Notes under the pieces: generated by a model | Databases searched by the model: none | What the model saw: the letters and a program-made list of their open reading frames with translations, nothing else | Told to the model about the DNA's origin: nothing | Origin: VRUE01 sp963824705 | Lineage (GTDB): Bacteria > Actinomycetota > Thermoleophilia > Solirubrobacterales > 70-9 | Length of the DNA stretch: 64,000 bases | NCBI GenBank assembly: GCA_963824705.1 | Contig: CAWGQE010000003.1 | Coordinates: 2,294,001 to 2,358,000 of the forward strand | Reading direction: 5' to 3' | Made by a program: the position numbers and the translations under genes | Shown here: positions 41,344-49,921 of the stretch, piece by piece | Layout: every line of letters begins with the position of its first letter | Position numbering within the stretch: the stretch's first letter is position 1

Positions 41344-44300
41344 ATGCTGTCCTCGTCCCCCGTCCGACCCCTGAGCTTCGCCTGCGCGCTCGCCCTCGCC
41401 TTGCTGGCTGCGGCGTGGAGCTCCGCGCCCCCTGCACAGGCTTTGCCGCTCCAGCCTGGCTTCACCGAATCCGTCGTCTTCAGCGGCCTGACCGAGCCGA
41501 CCGACGTGGCCTTCGCGCCGGACGGCCGTGTGTTCGTCTCCGAGAAGAGCGGCCTGATCAAAGTCTTCTCGAGCCTGAGCGCGACGACGCCGACGATCGC
41601 GGCCGACCTGCGGACCCAGGTCCACAACTTCTGGGACCGGGGGCTGCTCAGCATCGTGCTCGACCCCCAGTTCCCGATCCGCCCCTATATGTATGCGCTC
41701 TACTCGGCGGACGCCGCGATCGGCGCGACGGCGCCGCGCTGGGGCGAACCGAACGCCACCGCCGACGGGTGTCCGACGCCGCCCGGTGCCACCGACGCCG
41801 GCTGCGTCGTCAGCACCCGCCTGGTGAAACTGACGCTCAGCGGCAACCTCGTCACCGGCGAACAGACGCTGATCAACGACTGGTGCCAGCAGTTCCCGAG
41901 CCACTCGGCCGGCGGGCTCGCCTTCGGCCCGGACGGCATGCTCTACCTCTCGGGCGGGGACGGCGCGAGCTTCGACTACACCGACTACGGCCAGGAAGGC
42001 AACCCGTGCGGAGATCCGCCGGTCCCGGTCGGCGGCAAACAAACGCCACCGACCGCGGAGGGAGGCGCCCTGCGCGCCCAGGACCTCCTCACCCCGTCCG
42101 ATCCGACCACCCTCGACGGCAGCCTGATCCGAGTCGATCCCGACACCGGCGCTGCCGCGCCCGGCAACCCGCTGAGCGCGAGCCCCGACGCCAACGCGCG
42201 GCGCATCGTCGCCGAGGGGATGCGCAACCCGTTCCGCTTCACCTTCCGACCCGGCACCTCCGAAATCTACGTCGGCGACGTCGGCTGGGGATCCTGGGAG
42301 GAGATCGACCGCCTGCCCAAAGCGGACGACGCGACGGTCGACAACTTCGGCTGGCCTTGCTACGAGGGCGTCGGGCGCACCGCCGGATACGAAGGCGCGG
42401 GCCTGAATATGTGCAAACAGCTCTACAACACGCCCGGTTCGGTCACTCCCCCGCTCTACACCTACTCCCACAGCGCCTTGGTGGTGCCCGGCGAGGACTG
42501 CAACGAATCGGGTGGCTCCTCGACCTCCGGGCTCGCCTTCTACCAGGGTGGCAACTACCCCGCCGCCTACTCGGGGGCACTCTTCTTCGCCGACTACTCG
42601 CGGCGCTGCGCCTGGGTGATGTTCGAAAAAAACGGCCTGCCCGATCCGTCGACGCGGCTGAGCTTCCTGCGCAACATCGACCCCGTCAACATCAAGATCG
42701 GCCCCGGTGGCGACCTCTTCGTCGTCGACTTCACCGGCTCGGTACGGCGCGTCAGCTACCCCGGCGCGAACCGGGCGCCGACCGCGGTCGCGACCGCCCA
42801 GCCGCAGTCTGGGCCGGTGCCGCTGACGGTCAACTTCGACGGCACGGGCTCGACCGACCCCGATACCGGCGACTCGCTGACCTACGCCTGGGACCTCGAC
42901 GGCGACGGCCAGTTCGACGACTCGACCGCGGCCAAACCGACCTGGACGTACAGCAGCGCCGCGACGGTAACGGTGCGCCTGCGGGTGACCGACAAAGGGG
43001 GCCTTACGGGCAACGGCTCCGTCGTGATCGGCGCTGGCAACGAACCCCCTCATGCGCAGATCGATACCCCGACCACGGCGCTGCACTGGGCGGTCGGGGA
43101 CCTGATCCAGTTCTCCGGCGGGGGCAGCGACCCCCAGGACGGAAAACTCGGCCCGGGGAGCATGAGCTGGGCGCTGATCATGCGCCACTGCGTCACCCTC
43201 GAAAGCTGCCACTCGCACTCGATCGAATCCTTCCCCGGCGTCTCGGAAGGGAAATTCACCGCCCCCGACCACGAGTATCCGTCCTATCTCGAACTGCGCC
43301 TGACCGTGACCGACAGCGGCGGCTTGAGCGACACGACGATCCTGCGGCTCGACCCTCGCACTGTCGATCTCACCTTCGCCTCGGAACCGCCTGGCCTGAC
43401 GCTCGTGGCTGGCCAGCAGAGTGCCGCGGCGCCGTTCACCAAGACCGTCATCGTCGGATCCCGTAACTCGGTCGCGGCGCCGACGCCGCAGACGCTGAGC
43501 GGCTCCCGACTGGGCTTCGCCTCGTGGTCGGACGGCGGCGCCAACAGTCACGACGTCGTCGCGCCGGCGACGGCAACGACGTACACGGCGGCCTACAAAC
43601 CTGAACCGGCCCCGTCGGGCCTCGTCGCCGCCTACGGCTTCGAGGAGACCACGGGCACGACCGTCAACGACTCCTCGCCGGCGAAAAACAACGGCACCGC
43701 CGTCGGCGGGCCAGTGAGCACCGCCGCCGGGCGCTTCGGCCGGGCGCTCAGCTTCGACGGCGTCAACGACAAAGTCGAAGTCCCCGACTCCGCTTCACTG
43801 GAGCTCGTCAACGCGATGACCGTGGAGGCCTGGGTGCAACCGAAAAGCTCGCGCCTGCACGCGCCGGTGGTGACCAAGGAAACGTCCAGCTACTACACCT
43901 ACAAGCTTGAGGCCGGTGGCGAAGTCAAAGGCATCCCCGAGGGCTTCATCTCCGATGCGCCGTGGTCCTGGGAAGACGCCGAGGACACCAAAACGCTGCC
44001 CAACGGCACCTGGACCCACCTGGCGATGACCTACGACGGCACCTCGATGAAGCTCTACGTCAATGGCACCCTGGTCTCCACCCGCACCGCCGCCAAACCG
44101 ACCGTCGACGGTCTCAAGCTGATGATCGGCGCCTACAAGACGAGCAACTTCTACGAAGGCCTGATCGACGAGGTCCGTGTCTATAACCGGGCTCTCAGCG
44201 CGAGCGAAGTTGGAGCGGACATGAGTACCGCGGTCGTCTCCAGCGGGCCGGGGGACTCGACCCCACCGAGCCAGCCCGGCAATCTCACCGCGACCGGGTC

Positions 44301-45465
44301 GCTCGGCAAAGTCACGCTTGGCTGGGAAGCCTCCAAAGACGACGTCGGCGTCAGTGGCTACGAGGTCTACCGCTCGACGACCGCCGGCTTCACGCCTTCG
44401 GCCGCCAACCGGATCGCCACCCCCGCCACCCCCGGCTACGTCGACAATGTCGCGCCCGGCACCTACTACTACCGGGTCAAGGCGATCGACGCCGCGGGCA
44501 ACCTCAGCACCGCCTCGGCGGAGGCCGGCGGCACTGCGACGTCCGACACCACCCCGCCCACGGTCTCGCTCACCGCCCCCGCGGCGGGCGCCGTCTCGGG
44601 CACGGTGGCGCTGAAAGCGACGGCGAGCGACGATGTCAGTGTCAGCGGCGTCCAGTTCCTCGTCGACGGGAAACCGTTCGGTGCCGAGGACACGAGCGCC
44701 CCTTACGAAATCCAATGGTCGAGCACCACGGTGGTCAACGGCACCCACAAAATCGCCGCCCGCGCCCGCGACGCGGCCGGCAACACGACGACCTCCGTTG
44801 AAGCGACTGTCACGGTCAACAACGCGCCGGTCAACAGCGGCCTCGTCGCCGCCTACGGCTTCGAGGAGACCTCGGGCACGACCGTCAACGACTCCTCGCC
44901 GGCGAAAAACAACGGCACCGCCGTCGGCGGACCCGTCAGCACCGCCACCGGGCGCTTCGGCCGGGCGCTCAGCTTCGACGGCGTCAACGACAAAGTCGAA
45001 GTCCCCGACTCCGCCTCGCTGGAGCTCACTAGCGCCCTGACCGTCGAGGCCTGGGTGCAGCCGAAAAGCTCGCGCCTGCACGCCCCGATCGTCACCAAGG
45101 AAACGTCCAGCTACTACACCTACAAGCTCGAGGCCGGCGGCGAAATCAAAGGCATCCCCGAGGGCTTCATCTCAGACGCCCCCTGGTCCTGGGAAGACGC
45201 CGAGGACACCAAAGCGCTTGCCAACGGCGCTTGGACCCACCTGGCGATGACCTACGACGGCACCTCGATGAAGCTCTACCTCAACGGTGTCCTGGTCTCC
45301 ACCCGTACCGCCGCCAAACCGACCGTCGACGGTCTCAAGCTGATGATCGGTTCCTACAAGACCTCCAACTTCTACGAAGGCCTGATCGACGAGGTCCGCA
45401 TCTACAACCGGGCCTTGAGCGCGAGTGAAATCGGGGCGGATATGAATACCGCGGTCGGTACGTAG
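41344..45465 (+). CDS. large secreted GSDH / PKD / LamG / FN3 / Ig-like protein
   Basis: 1373 residues. After a signal peptide (to about 34), residues 40-475 form a glucose/sorbosone dehydrogenase-like propeller (GLTEPTDVAFAPDGRVF, HSAGGLAFGPDGMLYLSGGD, GMRNPFRFTFRPG). A PKD domain follows (about 480-560, TDPDTGDSLTYAWDLDGDG), then a second Ig-like region, LamG-1 (758-965), an FN3 domain (about 985-1075), a Big-type Ig domain (TPPTVSLTAPAAG) and LamG-2 (1165-1373). It probably oxidises or binds sugars at the cell surface. The two LamG modules are nearly identical. A GTG at 41338 is an alternative start. Confidence 0.9.
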   Translation: MLSSSPVRPLSFACALALALLAAAWSSAPPAQALPLQPGFTESVVFSGLTEPTDVAFAPDGRVFVSEKSGLIKVFSSLSATTPTIAADLRTQVHNFWDRGLLSIVLDPQFPIRPYMYALYSADAAIGATAPRWGEPNATADGCPTPPGATDAGCVVSTRLVKLTLSGNLVTGEQTLINDWCQQFPSHSAGGLAFGPDGMLYLSGGDGASFDYTDYGQEGNPCGDPPVPVGGKQTPPTAEGGALRAQDLLTPSDPTTLDGSLIRVDPDTGAAAPGNPLSASPDANARRIVAEGMRNPFRFTFRPGTSEIYVGDVGWGSWEEIDRLPKADDATVDNFGWPCYEGVGRTAGYEGAGLNMCKQLYNTPGSVTPPLYTYSHSALVVPGEDCNESGGSSTSGLAFYQGGNYPAAYSGALFFADYSRRCAWVMFEKNGLPDPSTRLSFLRNIDPVNIKIGPGGDLFVVDFTGSVRRVSYPGANRAPTAVATAQPQSGPVPLTVNFDGTGSTDPDTGDSLTYAWDLDGDGQFDDSTAAKPTWTYSSAATVTVRLRVTDKGGLTGNGSVVIGAGNEPPHAQIDTPTTALHWAVGDLIQFSGGGSDPQDGKLGPGSMSWALIMRHCVTLESCHSHSIESFPGVSEGKFTAPDHEYPSYLELRLTVTDSGGLSDTTILRLDPRTVDLTFASEPPGLTLVAGQQSAAAPFTKTVIVGSRNSVAAPTPQTLSGSRLGFASWSDGGANSHDVVAPATATTYTAAYKPEPAPSGLVAAYGFEETTGTTVNDSSPAKNNGTAVGGPVSTAAGRFGRALSFDGVNDKVEVPDSASLELVNAMTVEAWVQPKSSRLHAPVVTKETSSYYTYKLEAGGEVKGIPEGFISDAPWSWEDAEDTKTLPNGTWTHLAMTYDGTSMKLYVNGTLVSTRTAAKPTVDGLKLMIGAYKTSNFYEGLIDEVRVYNRALSASEVGADMSTAVVSSGPGDSTPPSQPGNLTATGSLGKVTLGWEASKDDVGVSGYEVYRSTTAGFTPSAANRIATPATPGYVDNVAPGTYYYRVKAIDAAGNLSTASAEAGGTATSDTTPPTVSLTAPAAGAVSGTVALKATASDDVSVSGVQFLVDGKPFGAEDTSAPYEIQWSSTTVVNGTHKIAARARDAAGNTTTSVEATVTVNNAPVNSGLVAAYGFEETSGTTVNDSSPAKNNGTAVGGPVSTATGRFGRALSFDGVNDKVEVPDSASLELTSALTVEAWVQPKSSRLHAPIVTKETSSYYTYKLEAGGEIKGIPEGFISDAPWSWEDAEDTKALANGAWTHLAMTYDGTSMKLYLNGVLVSTRTAAKPTVDGLKLMIGSYKTSNFYEGLIDEVRIYNRALSASEIGADMNTAVGT
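43615..44238 (+). repeat. LamG module, copy 1 (intragenic direct repeat)
   Basis: Encodes SGLVAAYGFEETTGTTVND through the end of the first LamG domain. It matches copy 2, 1221 bases downstream, almost base for base, with scattered changes. Confidence 0.85.
44836..45459 (+). repeat. LamG module, copy 2 (intragenic direct repeat)
   Basis: Second copy of the 624-base LamG module, at the C-terminus of the same protein. Protein differences from copy 1 are few, for example V/I and N/S changes. Confidence 0.85.
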
Positions 45466-45480
45466 CGGAACGAGAGGGAA

Positions 45481-45554
45481 CGCGCCTGACAGGATTCGAA
45501 CCTGTGACCTTCGGTTTCGTAGACCGACGCTCTATCCAACTGAGCTACAGGCGC
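45481..45554 (-). tRNA. tRNA-Arg (anticodon ACG)
   Basis: Full cloverleaf on the minus strand: acceptor GCGCCTG/CAGGCGC, D arm GCTC...GAGC, anticodon stem TCGGT/ACCGA with loop CTACGAA (ACG), T arm ACAGG-TTCGAAT-CCTGT, discriminator G. CCA is not encoded. Confidence 0.97.
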
Positions 45555-45595
45555 GGGTTGAGGCGATCGGGCGCCTCGTTGGGGATTCTATGGGG

Positions 45596-46372
45596 TCAGC
45601 AGCCTTGGAACTTGGCGTGGCCGGGTCCCTTGTCCAGGAACGTCTTGACGGCGCCTTGCAGGTCCTCGGTGGCGAAGAGGTCGCCGGCGTCCTCGCGAAC
45701 CGCCTGGTCGGCTGCCGGGATGCCGCCCTCGCGGTAGCGGCGCAGGATGTGCTTGGTCATCGCGTGGGCCTTCGTCGGTCCCGCGGCCAACTCCGCTGCG
45801 TAGTCGCGGGCCTGCTGGTCGAAGCCGTCGTCGTCGAAAAGGAGGTTGACGACGCCCCAGCGCTCCATCTCCTCGGCGCCGAAGAGCTCGCCGCTCATCA
45901 CGAAGTGGCGGGCCCGGCCGCTGCCGGCGCGCTCGGCGAGACGCTGGGTGCCGCCCATCGAGGGAGTGAGCCCGACGACCTTCTCGACTAGGCCGAACTG
46001 AGCCGAGCGGGCAGCGAGGATCAGGTCGCAGCCGAGCGCCAGCTCGAAGGCGGCGGTCAGGGTCAGCGCGTGGGCAGCAAAGACGACCGGCAACGGCAGC
46101 GCTTCTACCCTTTCGACGGTGCCGATCAGCTCGTCCCAGAGCCCGCTCGCCCGCTCGGGGGTGAGGCCGGCGAACTCGTGCACGTCGACGCCGCCCGAGA
46201 CCGCGCGTCCCTCGGCGCGGAAGAGCAGCGCCCGCGGCGGGTCGGCCTCGACCTGCCCGATCGCGGTCCGCAGGTCTTCCATCAACTGCCGGTTGAAGAG
46301 GTTGAGCGGCGGGCTGTCGAAGCTGGCCGTGGCCAGGCCCGCCTCGTCACGCTCGAGCCGGACGAGGCTCAT
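45596..46372 (-). CDS. enoyl-CoA hydratase/isomerase family protein with altered oxyanion loop
   Basis: 258 residues. Crotonase features include RAVSGGVDVHEF (first oxyanion loop), FELALGCDLILAA and QFGLVEKVVGLTPSMGGTQRL. The second oxyanion segment, normally Gly-rich (ALGGG before C-E-L), reads ALTLTAAFEL, so the key Gly is gone, though both catalytic Glu positions are kept (FEL and VEK). It may have changed activity. Its ATG overlaps the stop of the thioesterase-like gene (ATGA), suggesting a CoA-thioester function for the pair. Confidence 0.85.
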   Translation of the reverse strand: MSLVRLERDEAGLATASFDSPPLNLFNRQLMEDLRTAIGQVEADPPRALLFRAEGRAVSGGVDVHEFAGLTPERASGLWDELIGTVERVEALPLPVVFAAHALTLTAAFELALGCDLILAARSAQFGLVEKVVGLTPSMGGTQRLAERAGSGRARHFVMSGELFGAEEMERWGVVNLLFDDDGFDQQARDYAAELAAGPTKAHAMTKHILRRYREGGIPAADQAVREDAGDLFATEDLQGAVKTFLDKGPGHAKFQGC

Positions 46373-46836
46373 GCGTCGGCGGCCGCGGGCTTGTTCAGCC
46401 GCACGTGCCAGTGCACCGTCGCCATGGCGACCTGGGTGCCGGAGCCATCGGTGAGCTCGACCTCGCAGGGAAACTCGACCTTGCCCTCGGCATCGAGGGT
46501 GGCAAGTGCGTCGGCGGCCGGGACTGCCAACTTCGCGGTTGCCTCGATCGGACCCTTGGCGATCTTCTCGTATGAGATCTCGGCGCTGCGGGCGAGGGGC
46601 GTGACCTCTCCCAGCCGCTCCGCGAAGGCCCCGACGAAAGCCGCGCCGGACGCCGTCTCGGCCACGGTGAAGAGCGCGCCGGCGTGCTGGGAACCGACGT
46701 GGTTGGTCAGCTCAGGACGCTCCGGCAGCAACACGGCCGCCTCACCCTCGGCGACGCTGGTGATCTTCAGGCCGAGATGCCCGGCGAAGGGCACCGCCTG
46801 CGTCATCCCCTCCGCGATCGCGTCGAAGTCGGTCAC
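46369..46836 (-). CDS. hotdog-fold thioesterase-like protein (DUF4442/PaaI type)
   Basis: 155 residues. The hotdog helix reads NHVGSQHAGALFTVAETASGA, where Asn/His-Gly are the catalytic-site positions of PaaI-like thioesterases; the later strands AMATVHWHVRL close the sheet. It would hydrolyse an acyl-CoA. The ATG at 46836 is followed by overlap with the crotonase start at the other end. It lies 19 bases after the pyk stop and on the same strand. Confidence 0.83.
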   Translation of the reverse strand: MTDFDAIAEGMTQAVPFAGHLGLKITSVAEGEAAVLLPERPELTNHVGSQHAGALFTVAETASGAAFVGAFAERLGEVTPLARSAEISYEKIAKGPIEATAKLAVPAADALATLDAEGKVEFPCEVELTDGSGTQVAMATVHWHVRLNKPAAADA

Positions 46837-46855
46837 TGGCGCGGCAGCCTACCTG

Positions 46856-48268
46856 TCAGGGGACTCGGTGTACCTCGAAGAGGTTGGTTCCAAGCTCCTG
46901 GTCCGGCATGCCGGCGACGATCGCGATCAGGTCGCCCGACCTGGCGATGCCGTGGCGCACCGCCAGCGAAGCGCAGTCGTCGAGCAGGCTGCGGACCTCG
47001 GTCTCGTGCTCGCTGTGGATCGCGGTGACGCCGAAGAGCAGGTTGAGCCGGCGCACGGTCTCGGCCCGCGGCGAGATCGCCAGCACGGGCACGTTGGGAC
47101 GGTGGGCGGAAACGAGGCGAGCGCTGCGGCCACTCGTCGTCGGCACGACCATCGCCGCCAGGTTGAGCCGGTAGACGGCGCCGACGGCGCTCTGGGCGAC
47201 CGAGTCGGCGACATCCTGCGTCGCCTGATCGGTGCGAGAGAACAGCCACTCGCCATAGGGCAGGTCGGGCTCGGTGGCGCGCGCGATCTGATCCATCACC
47301 CGCACCGCCTCGATCGGATGCTGACCGACGGCCGTCTCCTCGGAGAGCATCACCGCGTCGGTGCCGTCGAAGATCGCGTTGGCGACATCGGTCACCTCGG
47401 CCCTGGTCGGGCGGCGCTCGGTCACCATCGAGGCGAGCATCTGCGTCGCCGTGATCGCCGGCTTGGATCGCCGGCCCGCGGCCCGGATCAGCCGTTTCTG
47501 CACCACGGGGACCTGCGCCAGCGGCAGCTCGATGCCGAGGTCGCCGCGCGCCACCATGATCCCGCCGCTCGCCGCCTCGATGATCTCGTCAGCGTTCTCC
47601 GCCGCCTGCTGCTTCTCGATCTTGGCGATCAGCGGAATGTCCGAGTCGAGCGATTGCAGCTTCTCGACGATCGGCTCGAGGTCGGCCGCGAACGAGACGA
47701 AGGACATCGCCAGCAGGTCGATCCCGTGCTCAACGGCGAACTCGACCCAGCCGAGGTCGCCGTCGGTGGCGGCGCGGGCGGTGACTCCCGGGATGTTCAT
47801 CCCCTTGTGAGAGGAGAGCGTTCCCCCCACCTCGACCTCGGCGTCGACGCCACCGTCCTCTGGCTCACGCACGCGAAGGCGGATCGAACCGTCCGCCAGG
47901 TAGACGAGTTCGTCTTCGCGCAACGAGCTCACCCCGGGCCAGTCGACCGGGATCGTCTCCGCGTCCCCCTCGACCGCCTGCGGCGTCAGCTTCACGTGCA
48001 TCCCCGTCTCCAGCTCGGCGACGTCGTTGCGCAGCTCTCCGATACGCAACTTCGGCCCGGGCAGATCACCGAGCACGGCGACCTCGCGCCCGGCCCGCTC
48101 CGCGGCGGCCCGGATCGACTCGATCGTGCGGGCGTGACGCTCGCGATCGGCGTGAGAGAAGTTGAGGCGGAAGACGTCGGCACCGGCCTCGACCAAGCCG
48201 ACCAGGGTGTCGCCGTCCCAGCTGGCCGGACCGACGGTAGCGATGATCTTCGTGCGCCTGCCGTGCAT
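46856..48268 (-). CDS. pyk: pyruvate kinase
   Basis: 470 residues, full length. Marks: KIIATVGPAS, RLNFSHADRE, the active-site IAKIEKQQAAENADEI (catalytic Lys), MVARGDLGIE, TATQMLASM, and the C-terminal allosteric domain from about residue 340 (VVPTTSGRSARLVSAHRP). It converts phosphoenolpyruvate and ADP to pyruvate and ATP. It is divergent from the P450 gene by 53 bases; the crotonase and thioesterase genes follow on the same strand. It is the only lower-glycolysis enzyme in the window. Confidence 0.97.
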   Translation of the reverse strand: MHGRRTKIIATVGPASWDGDTLVGLVEAGADVFRLNFSHADRERHARTIESIRAAAERAGREVAVLGDLPGPKLRIGELRNDVAELETGMHVKLTPQAVEGDAETIPVDWPGVSSLREDELVYLADGSIRLRVREPEDGGVDAEVEVGGTLSSHKGMNIPGVTARAATDGDLGWVEFAVEHGIDLLAMSFVSFAADLEPIVEKLQSLDSDIPLIAKIEKQQAAENADEIIEAASGGIMVARGDLGIELPLAQVPVVQKRLIRAAGRRSKPAITATQMLASMVTERRPTRAEVTDVANAIFDGTDAVMLSEETAVGQHPIEAVRVMDQIARATEPDLPYGEWLFSRTDQATQDVADSVAQSAVGAVYRLNLAAMVVPTTSGRSARLVSAHRPNVPVLAISPRAETVRRLNLLFGVTAIHSEHETEVRSLLDDCASLAVRHGIARSGDLIAIVAGMPDQELGTNLFEVHRVP

Positions 48269-48288
48269 GCGTCACATGACTGTAGAGA

Positions 48289-48317
48289 TTGCTGAATGCG
48301 ACATGGATCTGTGTAAC
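48289..48317 (+). promoter_or_regulatory. promoter candidate of the cytochrome P450 gene
   Basis: TTGCTG (48289-48294), 17-base spacer, TGTAAC (48312-48317), 4 bases before ATG 48322. Matches are partial (3 of 6 and 4 of 6), and no ribosome site is present. Confidence 0.35.
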
Positions 48318-48321
48318 ACTG

Positions 48322-49761
48322 ATGGCCGTGACCCAGCTGGCCGATCCCGTGGCGCCGCCCGAGGTTCCGCCCACGAACGGCCTCGTCGGCGAGGCACCCC
48401 CCTCCCCAGCCGGCCCGCTCGACCCCAGCGAGGCAACGGGACTGCCGGAGCCGCCGGCGATAGTGCAGGCGCGGCTGCTCCAGACCCTGCGCTTCACCCA
48501 GCGCCAGATCGAGTTCGTCTTCCGCGCCCGGCGCGAGCTGGGCGAGGTCTTCCGCATGCGGGGTGCGTTGCCGGGCCCAGGCCCGGTGATCACCAGCCAC
48601 CCCGACCATGTGCGCTCGCTCTTCACCGCGAAGCCCGAGCAGGCACCTTCGCTCACCGGCGAATCGCCGCTGCGGCCCGTCGTCGGCCCCAACTCGGTCC
48701 TCACCGCGGTCGGTCCTCGTCACATGCGTCAACGCAAACTGCTGCTGCCGCCCTTCCACGGCGAGGCAATCGAGCAGTACACAGAGATGATCGCCGACGC
48801 CGCCGAACGCGAGATCGACCGCTGGCCACTCGGCAAACCCTTTGCCCTGGCGCCGAGCATGCAGGCGATAACGCTCGACGTGATCATGGCCGGGATCTTC
48901 GGCATCGAGGGCAGGCCCGAGCGCGGCACGCCGGAGCACTGGCTGCGCATCGCGACCAAGCGGATCGTCGCGGCTTCCACCTGGCCCCTGGCGCAGGTCA
49001 GCGAATTGGTCAACCTCAACCGCGAGGAGGCAGTCGGTCTGACCCGTCTCGGCCTCGAGCTGCTCGACCGCCCGACCTACGCCGTCATCGCGCAACGCCG
49101 CCGCGCCGATGACCTGGACGAGCGGCGCGACATCCTCTCGTTGCTGCTGCAGGCGCGCAGCGAGGAGGGCGAGGCGCTGAGCGACAAAGAACTGCGCGAC
49201 GAGCTCCTCACTCTGGTTCTGGCGGGGCACGAGACCACCGCCAATCAGCTGGCCTGGACCTGGGAGCGGCTGGTCCGCAACCCAGCCGCTCACGAGGCGC
49301 TACGCGACGCGGTCCGCGGCGAGGGCGACTCCGCCGAGCAGGTGGAGGCGACGATCGTCGAGGCGATGCGCTCGCGGCCGGTGATCCCGATCATCGGCCG
49401 GCGGGTGAAGGTCCCCTGGCGCCTCGGCCCCTACGCAGTGGAGGCCGAGACCCCCGTGACGATGAGCATCCTGCTCGTCCACCACCGCGAGGACCTCTAT
49501 CCCGAGCCGTTCGAGTTCCGCCCCGAGCGCTGGCTCGGCCGCAAGCCCGGGACCTACGAGTGGATCCCCTTCGGCGGCGGGATCCGCCGCTGCCTCGGCG
49601 CGGCGCTGGCGATGGCCGAGCAACGGGTCGTCCTGGCGACGATGGCGCGCCGCCTCGACCTCGAAGCCGACGATCCCGCTCCCGAGCGTGCCCTGCACCG
49701 CAACGTGACGATGATCCCCTCGCACGGCGCTCGTGTCGTGATCCGCTCGCGGCAAGCCTGA
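48322..49761 (+). CDS. cytochrome P450
   Basis: 479 residues, soluble bacterial type. The I-helix oxygen motif is VLAGHETTANQLAW, the K-helix ExxR lies in VEAMRSRPVIP, and the heme Cys loop is FGGGIRRCLGAALAMAE. The substrate cannot be inferred; no ferredoxin reductase lies beside it, and the nearest ferredoxin gene is at 61942. The N-terminal 40 residues are Pro-rich. I use ATG 48322 instead of an earlier in-frame start at 48289, which would overlap the promoter. It is divergent from pyk. Confidence 0.94.
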   Translation: MAVTQLADPVAPPEVPPTNGLVGEAPPSPAGPLDPSEATGLPEPPAIVQARLLQTLRFTQRQIEFVFRARRELGEVFRMRGALPGPGPVITSHPDHVRSLFTAKPEQAPSLTGESPLRPVVGPNSVLTAVGPRHMRQRKLLLPPFHGEAIEQYTEMIADAAEREIDRWPLGKPFALAPSMQAITLDVIMAGIFGIEGRPERGTPEHWLRIATKRIVAASTWPLAQVSELVNLNREEAVGLTRLGLELLDRPTYAVIAQRRRADDLDERRDILSLLLQARSEEGEALSDKELRDELLTLVLAGHETTANQLAWTWERLVRNPAAHEALRDAVRGEGDSAEQVEATIVEAMRSRPVIPIIGRRVKVPWRLGPYAVEAETPVTMSILLVHHREDLYPEPFEFRPERWLGRKPGTYEWIPFGGGIRRCLGAALAMAEQRVVLATMARRLDLEADDPAPERALHRNVTMIPSHGARVVIRSRQA

Positions 49762-49807
49762 GCGACCGGGCTGGACTCCCAAGGGCGGCGCTATGGTTTT
49801 CGGGCCC

Positions 49808-49896
49808 GGAGAGGTGGCCGAGTGGCTGAAGGCACTCGCCTGCTAAGCGAGTAGGGGGCGCAAGCTCTCTCGAGGGTTCGAATCCCTCCCTCTCCG
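49808..49896 (+). tRNA. tRNA-Ser (anticodon GCU)
   Basis: 89 bases with the long variable arm of class II tRNAs: acceptor GGAGAGG/CCTCTCC, anticodon stem CTCGC/GCGAG with loop CTGCTAA (GCT), T arm GAGGG-TTCGAAT-CCCTC, discriminator G. CCA is not encoded. Confidence 0.97.
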
Positions 49897-49921
49897 CTTT
49901 CAGCGCGGTTAGTCTCGACGC

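Noticed and set aside
43615..45459. Mobile element as the cause of the 624-base repeat
   Set aside because: Both copies lie in frame within one gene and encode a complete LamG domain, so module duplication explains them.
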